Origin: Sclerotiophoma versabilis
Lineage: Eukaryota > Ascomycota > Dothideomycetes > Pleosporales > Didymellaceae
Assembly: GCA_012274445.1 (NCBI GenBank)
Contig: JAAROD010000049.1
Location: forward strand, 1,240,001 to 1,304,000
DNA length: 64,000 nt
Reading direction: 5' to 3'
Part shown: positions 32,861 to 41,961 of the stretch, in pieces
Position numbering within the stretch: the first letter of the stretch is position 1
How the letters are laid out: each line of letters opens with the position of its first letter
The notes under the pieces: model-generated
What the model saw: only the letters and a program-made list of their open reading frames with translations
Database searches by the model: none
Told to the model about the DNA's origin: nothing
Position numbers and translations under genes: made by a program

Positions 32861-34429
32861 TCACCATGGTTGAGTATCTTTGGCAAATGTCCTTGCGTGT
32901 TTTGGCACTTCCGTTCTCCTGATCGTATTCGTATTATTGTTCGTGCTCGCAGTCAATCCAGCTTGAGTTTTCCGGTGCTTAGTAAAAGCCCTGACCTTGA
33001 TGCAGGTTGCAGTTGTTTCCCCCGAGCTGGACATGGCTGCTGGTAAGTTTGCGCTAGCAGGACTGTATGGAGCCCCTGATTTCACTGCTCCCGATGTGTC
33101 GGGCGTGCGAGTAGAATCCACTGAATCAGTCAGCCTCCTCCATAGGCTAATTAGCAGTGCGTGTACTTACCAGTCGTTTCTGCGAGCTTACTTGCAAGGC
33201 TAGAGACTACGGGTCCTGTAGAAGCAATCCGACGCGCTGAACGTTGCTCTTTCGCGTCATCTCGAATTTTGTTCATCATGGAAACGAACTGTTCGTGTTC
33301 GGGAACGCGGTCTGACGTTGAGTCCCACGACTCAAGACCCCTCAGATCTACGTTCAGTCCTAGTAGCTGTTAGAAACGCCGTCTGCGGCAGGTAGATATG
33401 ATACTAACCCCAACCGTTCTTGTTCACAATCTCTAGAATATTGTCCTCCAATGGCACAAATCGGGATCTGAGCGACAGCAAAGCTACAAAGAGCGCAAGC
33501 TGAAACTTGTCGTGTGTACAACACCGTTTTGCGATAACTTCCGCGAGCTGGAGATCCTCCTGTGTCGATTTGGGGGATGATTCGGAATCATGAGGTGTCT
33601 CAAATTCCTTCCTGCGAAGCTCACTAACGCGGATGCACAACTGCCGATTGTATTCTTTCTTAGCAAATTCAGGGTAGAACCCGTACAAGCCGTTGTATTT
33701 CAAGGTCTGTAGTGTAGTCATGGACATAGCACCTTCTGGTACTTCAAAGCGACCTTGTGACAGGTATTCACCGTAATAGTATTCGTGTCGAAGTTTGTCC
33801 TCGCTCGGGACACTGAATGCCTCAAGCAGAGCAACAGCGGGAAGAAAGGTCCCTCGCGGGAGCATTGTCGTATCCAGGATGAAGACTCGTATGTCAGAAG
33901 ATGCACAAGATGGGGACTTGTCGGTTGCTTTGCGACGGATTGCGTGTTGTATCGCGAAGAGAAACGAGCTTGTCCATGATACTAGGTTTGTACTATAGGT
34001 TTTCCATGTCAAGTGGTTTGCGAGCATCATCATGGAAGGCCACTTGGGTAGTTGTAGTATATCTGAGAATTGTTCGTCGGCTGCGACCGAAGCAACGCAG
34101 TTAAGCGCAGTACAGCCGGCAGACTGAGGCGATACAACCCGGAATAAAAAGCGAGGGACTCGGTCGATGTCCTGACCAAGGTGAATCAGGTCGCCGAAAG
34201 GCTTGAACAAAGTCTGTGACATACCAGCTTGAATATCGTTGGTTGAACTGTCGCGGGTGAGGGGTTGAGGTGGATGAATCTTTTGTAGGTATTTTCGAAA
34301 GGCTTCAGCCTTGTCCTTCACAGCTGTGCCACACAGCCAGCCTCCACCGGCGGCTATATGCAGGCTGTGTAAATGCTTGCCACAAACGATACAGGTTTCA
34401 GATATTGCAGCAGTTTTTTGCCTATGCAT
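32861..34429 (-). CDS. Hypothetical DUF7587-like protein (489 aa)
   Basis: Three exons: 34429-33409, 33359-33171 and 33120-32861, with introns of 49 and 50 bp. The N-terminus has CIVCGKHLHSL...GGGWLCG, a possible single zinc site. The central region, DIDRVPRFLFRVVSP, NLVSWTSSFLFAIQ, VFILDTTMLPRGTFLPA and HEYYYGEYLSQG, resembles a fungal family annotated as DUF7587, in which a folded core is built around these segments. The last 130 residues are polar and probably disordered. The function is unknown. A decayed copy lies 2.5 kb away at 29969-30385 in opposite orientation, so the family is duplicating and decaying here. The family name is from memory and should be treated as tentative; the exon structure is better supported. 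Confidence 0.65.
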
Positions 34430-34563
34430 CCGCCGTGCCGTATATCAAGAATCTCTTTTGTGCCAGAGCAAACAATGTGGGTATACATATGTTGAAAGCA
34501 ATTTCACGACCATCCTCTGTCCACCTTTTCTCTTTTAATATCGTCTTATTATAAGGCCATGTT

Positions 34564-37283
34564 TTAGGAAGGAGCTTTAACTTCCAGCGCCCCATTTGCA
34601 CTTTCCTTCACGATCTGCCCATCCTCGGTCTTGACCGGTGGGGCATCCTCTTCGTCCAGAACCTCTGGTTTCCACCTGGCCAGCAACTTCTTCGCGCTTG
34701 GTCTTGCGCGATCATTTGCCTGGTAAATTTCCGTTAAAACACTTACTACGATGTCTCTTACTGGTGGCCTGAACATGTAGAGGTAGTGCAGCGCGCTGCA
34801 TGCCAAGTCAATGCGCTCAGGATCCTCAGCCATTTTCTTCAATCGTATCAGAATCTCGTAATTAAGCGCGGGTACCTCAGACAGGAAGCGCAGGATGATC
34901 TTATCGGTATGCTCAACGTACGGTAAGATACCATCGATGAGGCGAAGTGCGCAGCGTTGGTAGTTGCCATTCGGTGCGTTGAGGACAGATGTGAATGTGT
35001 CGCCGTTAGCGGTGCCGTTGGTGGCGACATCTTTTGACTGAGCTAGTACAGTGTCGTTATACCACTCTTCGTTTAGCCAGAGCGTAGCGACATCAATGCG
35101 CCTCTTCCAGTCGGAGATGATGTAGTTGTACATGCCGTCTCGTACGATGTCGCTGATGTTGAGGCTTCCTTTTGAGTTACTGATGGCATGCTCGTCTTTG
35201 ATGCCTTCTTGAGGGTTCTCGAGACCGGCGCTGGCTCGTGTGGCTAGTCGCGAGAGTATCGTCACCCATGCTTCGCGGCCATAATCACTCGCTGCTAGTC
35301 TGTTGAATCCACCTTTAGCGACCTTGCTCTTCTGCGTATCATCGACGCTGCTGAGCATGCCAAATGCTCGGTTTACGGTAATGTTACCATACTTCTGAAC
35401 CTCCTGTTCCGTCAGTGGGGGTGCTTCAGGAAGCTTGTACGGCGCTAGTGCTGTGGATGGACCCAGTTGAAATGCTAGATCAGTAGGTGGGAGACCATCA
35501 AGTTTGTTTCTGATTTGTTCTGCGTCTTCAGGCTCGAAGTCAGGCTCATATTCTTCCTCGTCTTCTGCTGCAGAAGCCGTGGATTGAGCAGCGCGAGCAG
35601 CTTGACTAAGACTCAAGTACCGGGAGCGGACGATCTGAGTGTCGTTAGCCAACGCCTTACGAAATTTAAATGTGCGTGCCAATAACCGCTATTGCACTGA
35701 CGGTCTCCTCGCGACCCATAGTGTGAGAACCTGTTGGTGTCTAGTGCGACCAAGGGGCTTTAAGGGCGATAGCAGCAGTTGGCGCAGGGGGAAAGGTAGG
35801 GCGACGTACATTCATAGCATGGCCCATTTTGACCTGGTCTACCGACTGCAGCACAGGTACCAGTATCCTCACCAGCTGCTCTGGGTCTCGGAAGGCTTGC
35901 ACATCAAAGTTCACTGTACTGCCTTCGGGATTTAATGTGAACAGTTGGCGCCAACTGACTGGGCCTGGCGGCAGTGGCGGTGCAATAGGCATATGATCTG
36001 GAGTCACGGCAGAAGGAGCACCTGCAGCTACTCGCTGCCTCTTTGCTTGATCAAGGCCATCAGTTGACTCAATAGGGGCTGGTCGCTTGCGATTGACCTC
36101 ATCAACCATCTCAACACGCATACGATGCATGCGTTCGAGGAACTGCTGTATCCTGCCGTTAATGGGGTTCTGAGGATCCCTGATGATTGTGAGTGTTTGC
36201 CTCTCATGTCTGCTCTGCATATAGGAGCATACCTCTTCATGATGTTCATCAGGAGCGATCTCGTTGTACGCTCGATTGACTTCATGATGACTTTGTTCTT
36301 GGGTGTCAGAGGCAAGTTGGCAAGCTTCAAGGGGTTGAAGTTGAAGATGCTAGTCAGTATCTTGTTGGCGGCGATAGGTCGTCGGTGCATCAACACGCCC
36401 AACGTGTTGAGCGTTGCCGTGACAAGCAGACCGTCACTGTTCCATGTCAGAGCTATGCTGAGATTCCGGCTTTGCCTATCTGACCTGTGATCTCCATGTA
36501 TAATATCCAACAACCGATCGAGTAGTCCATGCCCTTCAGCCTCGAGGCTCACATATGGTATGAGGGGGTGATCGCGGGGTGCAAGGGCGAGGGAGATATC
36601 GCTGTGGTCAGGTCGCTGTGATGCATGAGAACTCGTCATTCCTTTTGAGAGGCTGAGGTTTCTCACCCTTGGATCGACCACGCCTGGTGTCTGTACTAAG
36701 ACAACCTGTTGGAGGAACTTGACACAGCACACGCGCACGCCCGGCGGGGCTGAGTCCATCCGTCGTAGGATGTTCGCTTTGATAGCTGCCATGAGCTGCC
36801 AGTTTTGGGCATCGTTGGCGTTGTGAACACTGGTGCACGCAAGTATAAGACAGGGTTCGACAAAAGTGCAGTCAGGCGTGTACGGGCATTCAAGAGTGAG
36901 CGTACGACGCGCACATTGCGCTTATGAGAGGGATAGGGCTATCTGAGGTTCGAAGGTTCCACTCACGTGTGTCTGTAGACAAGCGGGTACACACTTGCAG
37001 CCGCTTGTATGGAGCTCTTTACGACGCTGGTGTCGTCCACGTTCTCCAGGTAGTCCTTCAGCGTAGCCAGAACTGACGACGCACTGTTCTCCTTCACGTC
37101 CGATGGCCATGCTGGAGATGCGAAGGCTTCAGCCAGGAAATCAGCGCCCCATCGTTGCACCTCAAGGCTTTGCTCTGCGCTGAAGCTTATGATAGGCAGC
37201 ACGCCCGGAATGATGGTAGGGTAGTATCTACCGTCGCCTAAGGCGAGCGCGCGGGCTGATTGCAGCTGCTGGATTGGACTCAT
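34564..37283 (-). CDS. PTA1: mRNA cleavage and polyadenylation factor Pta1 (symplekin), 784 aa
   Basis: Scaffold of the cleavage/polyadenylation factor that processes mRNA 3' ends in the nucleus. Four exons: 37283-36967, 36829-36233, 36179-35810 and 35634-34564. The introns are 137, 53 and 175 bp. The HEAT-repeat N-domain shows the family sequence MAAIKANILRRMDSAPPGVR, CCVKFLQQVVLVQTPGV and LKLANLPLTPKNKVIMKSIE, then RIQQFLERMHRMRVEMVDE. After a linker, exon 4 holds RDGMYNYIISDWKRRIDVATLWLNEEWYND and LSEVPALNYEILIRLKKMAEDPERIDL, the C-terminal symplekin/Pta1 helical domain. The long third intron could hide a small exon, so the join at 35810/35634 is the least certain. The gene is divergent from COA3. 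Confidence 0.88.
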
Positions 37284-37651
37284 GGTGTTGAAGAAGACGT
37301 AGTGCACGAGAACCAGGCTTTGTTTTCTGTAGTGAGGTCGTGCACAATGGTGACGCTTGTTCACGCGCGCGACGCAGTCAAACTATTGCGCGACAAAGTC
37401 CAAAGCCTGCTGTTCCCAGACCCCTCATTCCCTGCAAAGCTAGCGGTCAAGAAGTAGAAGGAGCGTGGTGAAGCGAATGGACGCGGGTGTCGGTGGTGTT
37501 GTCTACTGGGGGTTGGTTTGGGGAGTGATGATGGATAGCTCCCGATCGACGCTGCAGGGTGAACGGCGACGCCAAGCAAAAGAGCCTCTCACCACCACGG
37601 CAAATCATCAACTTTCCCCGCAAAACTGCTCAGGAGGTTCACCACGCCATC
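37284..37651. promoter_or_regulatory. Divergent PTA1/COA3 promoter region
   Basis: Only 368 bp separate the two start codons, so both promoters and leaders must fit here. No TATA box is evident, and the region has scattered C/T-rich tracts. Confidence 0.55.
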
Positions 37652-38019
37652 ATGGGATAGTGAGTAGGATCGGCCCTGAAGCGCACCGAAGCGCTGACGT
37701 TAGCAGCAAACCTTTCCAGTCGACTTACTACGATGCCCGCATGCGCGCCTCGCCGGCGTTGCTGCGTGCTCGTGCGCCGTATCTGCTGAAGAATACCATT
37801 ACTGGTTTCGCAATCTGCTCGCTCGTCGTTGGAATCTGTAGGTCTGCCAAGGACACTGCGGAAAGCACATGCTCACAATTGGCAGACACATACACAATCA
37901 ACGCCATCTCCCAGGACGAGTTCGAAGACGTTGTTGTACCCGACGAGCCCATTGCACGATCGCAGCAGCCCGCCGGGACTACAGCAGCTGTCCAGCAAGC
38001 TGTCGCCGCGAGGAAGTGA
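37652..38019 (+). CDS. COA3: Cytochrome c oxidase assembly factor Coa3 (90 aa)
   Basis: Small inner-membrane mitochondrial protein that works with Cox14 in Cox1 synthesis and assembly. Three exons: 37652-37659, 37707-37837 and 37886-38019, with introns of 47 and 48 bp. Exon 1 has only eight coding bases (ATGGGATA). The joined protein starts MGYKPFQSTYYDARMRASPA, then LLRARAPYLLKNTITGF, one transmembrane helix (FAICSLVVGIYTYTINAI) and SQDEFEDVVVPDEP, all family hallmarks. The second intron is required, since it restores TYTINAI across the helix end. The micro-exon start is the least certain part; I chose it because GTGAGT, a GCTGAC branch and a CAG acceptor line up and give the right frame. 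Confidence 0.85.
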
Positions 38020-39045
38020 GCGCATAACCGAGAGTTTGAGGGAGGATTGTATATTGATGTATCAAGATATCTATGCATTGGGCTGGCGCCACGGTCGTTT
38101 TTGAGCAATATATCCACTCGCTGTGAGCGACTGTTGAACATTTGAGGTGCTAGAACTTCCCTTCTGCCCAGTCAGAGCCGACCAATATCTTGATGCGGCC
38201 AAGAACAAAGTGTCTCTCGTTACCTTACACAGATGTCAGATGGAGCGCCAGCGCGTCCAAATAGCGGCATGCATGTAGCGATGCCTTGGAGAATGCATGC
38301 ATCGGCAACCCATTTGTACAGTGAAAGACGTCGGCCCCTACCGATCAAACGAACAGGTGGATTCAATGTATTGAACGGACTGGATATGGCATCAGCATAT
38401 CAAAACTATATCTTCTACACATGGCAAGCCATTCATCCCACTGCAGGTGTGATATCGCATTGGAGGTGGCGTGGCTTCTTTCTAGTCGTAGTGAGTAGTG
38501 ATTGCAGTATTGGCTATAGGACATTAGTCCGTATTCATGCGGGCTTCAAGGTGAATATCTCGTAATCTGGGCGAGCAGATGCACAAGTTGAGCGTTCGCA
38601 CACGTCCAAATCACATGCATGTCTTGGAGAGCATTCCTCGTGCAGATGTGCAAGCCACTTACAAAAGCGCGCTATCCCTGCATCGCTCACCCGTTGACCA
38701 GCTCTTGGCCCTGTCGTTGAGATGCACATATGCGGAAATTCAGAATGTCGATTCGTTGCCGTGCACCGCCGCGTCCGCGGAGTTTGCAAGATCTCTGATG
38801 TCATTGTCGATTTCACGGCAGTCGCAATCAAGATGGGTGTGCTGATCTCCAAGGCCATCAGCCGCGTCTGCCAACTCTGCGATTCAGATATCCATCATGA
38901 TGTCTGAGTCTCTTCTTTGTTCATATTTTTGCAGAAGCTCAATTGATGTCAATCTCGTTTTCGCACCATCCGCCCCGCGACAGCTCCACCTCCAGATGCT
39001 TCTCCACCAACCGTTGTCTCACTAAATCTGACATCGCGCTACGAG
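38020..39045. other. Intergenic DNA between COA3 and the TGL1-type lipase
   Basis: No open frame over 110 codons and no recognisable domain, RNA or repeat. The last 100 bases are C/T-rich and are probably the lipase leader. Confidence 0.5.
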
Positions 39046-41394
39046 ATGGCGACTACAACAACCATTAAGCACAAGGTTTATGAAGCGACCGAAAAGGAAA
39101 AAATTAAAGCACAAGCAGCTGTTGAATTCGCAAAGCAAGCTGAACGCCTTGGACAATATGCGCCAGAGCAAGAGAACGATGCAACTGGGCCAACCCACGC
39201 AGTCGAGGCACGATTTGTTACAGCGCAAGATCCGGTAATTCAGACAGCGGCTGGTGGCCGGCTACCAGCAGTACCTATTGAGGAAGCTACGAAGCTGAAC
39301 AAGCTCAAAGACATCCTAGAGGACCGCGATCCATCTAAAAGTGAACCTGTGGCAGGAGAGTTGCGCGAATCGAGAGATGGGACCGTTCATGGAGTACGAC
39401 CTAAGAAGGATGACGATGATGGAGACGAGAAGCGGGGAACAGATGCTCCTCTCGGCGAGAGCAAAGCTCCATCAAAGACGAGTCCGATGTTCCCACCTGT
39501 GCCTGTGTATGGTCCACCAAGCACGCTGAGAAAGCTCCATTGCATTCAACTGCGGACTTCGTCTGCGATCCTGTCCTTTTGTTTCCTCCTCGTTATCATA
39601 CTCGGCGCGGCCTTCACGTCGATACCTATTATCGCGGAACATATCTGGATCCGTCTAAAAGGGCACAATCCAGACAAGCGCCGACCATTCTTCGAAGAAG
39701 AAGAAAGACGGAAGAAAGCACGGAGAACAGCTGAGGTAGCATGGAGGAAACATCATACTGTGGAATCCGAGAAGCTTTCAGATGACAACGAGGAGGGTAA
39801 AGAGGGCGATGAGTTTGTGCCCTTAGAAGGTGGGCCAGACGAGCTCAAGTGCGACGTCCGTTACTACGCACGTCGAGTAGGACTCGATTGCGAAATCTTC
39901 GAGGTACAGACCGAGGACGGCTTTATCATCGATCTTTGGCATCTCTACAACCCCCGCGATTATAAACGCACTGATGACTCTGAAAGAGTGCCGCACGAAC
40001 CTGACGTTTTCAGGACGACGTCATGTAACGGAGTACCTGGTTCGCAATACCCGCCAGGCGAGAAGAAATATCCTATCCTTATGATCCACGGACTTTTGCA
40101 ATCAGCCGGTGCCTACTGTACAAACGACGACGACAGTCTTGCCTTCTTCCTAGCTAAGAGTGGGTATGATGTCTGGTTGGGTAACAACCGCTGTGGTTTC
40201 AGCCCTCGACACAGGTTGCTTGACTATAGCGACCCGAGGATGTGGGCTTGGAACATTCGACAAATGGGTGTTATGGATCTACCAGCACTCATCTCGCGTG
40301 TGCTCTCTGAGACCGGCTTCGAAAAGCTCGGTCTTATTGCCCACAGCCAGGGCACCACCCAAAGTCTCGTTGCTATGGCCAAAGAGCAACGCCCTGAGAT
40401 TGGCGACAAGATTTCTGTGTTCTGCGCACTTGCACCAGCGGCATACGCAGGTCCGTTGATACAGAAAGCCTACTTCAAGTTCATGCAAGTGATCTCCCCT
40501 GCCATGTTCAGAGTGGTTTTTGGTATACACGCTTTCATCCCCTTCATGATGACCATGCATTCTTTGCTTCCAGGCAAGATGTATGGCGCCATGGGCTACC
40601 GTGTGTTCTCCTTTCTCTTCAACTGGACAGACGAACGGTGGGACCGGGATCTTCGGGATCGTCTTTTCCAATTTTCGCCTGTCTATGTGAGCGCAGAGAG
40701 TATGAGATGGTGGCTTGGGCGCGAGTGCTTCGCAAAACACAAATGCATTCTGTCTACTCGAGAAGAGAGAACAATTGAAGAGAAGGAAGATGAAGAGGAG
40801 GACAGATCCAGATCTCGCTCCAGGGATGACTCGGGTAACGAGGATCTAGACGACGCGCAACCTGGCTCCAGCGCGCTTGACGAGAAGAAGCGCAGCTTGC
40901 GCAGACGAGACAGCAGTCGTGCTCGGTTCGCCTGGTACGGTCCACACACACCTCCCTTCGCTCTATGGGTCTGCGGCGCCGATGACCTCGTTGACGGCCG
41001 CCGCCTACTACGCCGTTTCGAGCGCAACCGTGAACCTTTCGTTGATGTGGTCCATTCTAAGGTCATCGAGGGCTATGAACATCTGGATGTCATCTGGGCC
41101 ATGGACGCGATCGAGAAGGTCGGGAAAGAGGTCAGAGAAGTGCTATGGAAGACAGCGCCTGAAGAAGCTAGGAAAGTGTGTCGCACACCGCGGGGATGCG
41201 AGAACATTGAGGACTTTTACAAACGCAGCGAAAAGATGAGAGAGGACGCTACGAGAGAAGTTGATGTCACGGCTGGAGAGTGGAGTGAGAAGGGTGCCGA
41301 GCAGGTGAGGGGCTCAAAGCAGATCGGAGGTGGTGATGGCAAGGGCTACGAAGCTCTAGAGGCCGAGAAGGATCTAGCTGCGAGGTCTGAGTAG
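39046..41394 (+). CDS. TGL1-type steryl-ester hydrolase/lipase, membrane-anchored (782 aa)
   Basis: Alpha/beta hydrolase of the acid lipase/steryl ester hydrolase family (yeast Tgl1, Yeh1, Yeh2), which release sterols and fatty acids from stored esters. Single exon from ATG 39046. Residues 1-165 are polar and charged. One transmembrane helix lies at about 172-195 (AILSFCFLLVIILGAAF). The lipase domain starts near 270 (YYARRVGLDCEIFEVQTEDG) with the oxyanion segment LMIHGLLQSAG. The catalytic triad can be placed: Ser434 in IAHSQGTTQ, Asp646 or Asp647 in GADDLVDG, and His679 in GYEHLDV. An acidic/Arg-Ser insertion of about 60 residues (EEDRSRSRSRDD) sits between Ser and Asp, longer than in yeast Tgl1, and may be a regulatory loop. 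Lipid droplet or plasma membrane location is inferred from the family. Confidence 0.88.
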   Translation: MATTTTIKHKVYEATEKEKIKAQAAVEFAKQAERLGQYAPEQENDATGPTHAVEARFVTAQDPVIQTAAGGRLPAVPIEEATKLNKLKDILEDRDPSKSEPVAGELRESRDGTVHGVRPKKDDDDGDEKRGTDAPLGESKAPSKTSPMFPPVPVYGPPSTLRKLHCIQLRTSSAILSFCFLLVIILGAAFTSIPIIAEHIWIRLKGHNPDKRRPFFEEEERRKKARRTAEVAWRKHHTVESEKLSDDNEEGKEGDEFVPLEGGPDELKCDVRYYARRVGLDCEIFEVQTEDGFIIDLWHLYNPRDYKRTDDSERVPHEPDVFRTTSCNGVPGSQYPPGEKKYPILMIHGLLQSAGAYCTNDDDSLAFFLAKSGYDVWLGNNRCGFSPRHRLLDYSDPRMWAWNIRQMGVMDLPALISRVLSETGFEKLGLIAHSQGTTQSLVAMAKEQRPEIGDKISVFCALAPAAYAGPLIQKAYFKFMQVISPAMFRVVFGIHAFIPFMMTMHSLLPGKMYGAMGYRVFSFLFNWTDERWDRDLRDRLFQFSPVYVSAESMRWWLGRECFAKHKCILSTREERTIEEKEDEEEDRSRSRSRDDSGNEDLDDAQPGSSALDEKKRSLRRRDSSRARFAWYGPHTPPFALWVCGADDLVDGRRLLRRFERNREPFVDVVHSKVIEGYEHLDVIWAMDAIEKVGKEVREVLWKTAPEEARKVCRTPRGCENIEDFYKRSEKMREDATREVDVTAGEWSEKGAEQVRGSKQIGGGDGKGYEALEAEKDLAARSE

Positions 41395-41961
41395 ATTTGA
41401 GTGACCGTTGCTTGCGGTCGTCTGCATTTGTGATTTAGCGTTTCTTGAGCATACACATTATACCCTTGTGTTTCTTGCAGAACACTTAGTATTACGCAAT
41501 TATCTGTAGCAAGTATGTAGTCTATCACTACACCTTAAAAGAGAATTCAAAAGTCATGGAATCTGAGTCTAAAATATTCGCATCTGGCAGATAGGTCCTG
41601 CTTTGGTGAGTCTAGAGATGCTCACCAAATTCGTGTATGACACGTTCTCGGAGACTTCCGAGACTTTGTTCGCAAGGTTGTTCGATACATCCTGACCGTG
41701 AGCTTGAGGCGGTGACAGGGGTGGCTACTTAGCGCCAGGGCAGAATTTTGGACTTCGAAATTTCCAAAGCGATGGTTGCACGGCCCGCAACTCTCGCAGC
41801 CACCACGCGCATACCCCACGCATCTGGAGGTCTGAATAGCTGAAACTTCTGATAAAGCCTCAGATCACTTCCGCGATCGACCTCACACAATTCAGAGGTG
41901 TGCGAATCCCGAATAGACGATATACTAGAAAAGAGGCGGGGAAGCCTGCGGAGCTGTCGAG
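41395..41961. other. Intergenic DNA between the lipase and KRE33
   Basis: AT-rich 3' region of the lipase followed by the KRE33 promoter. No open frame over 70 codons; nothing further is seen. Confidence 0.5.
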
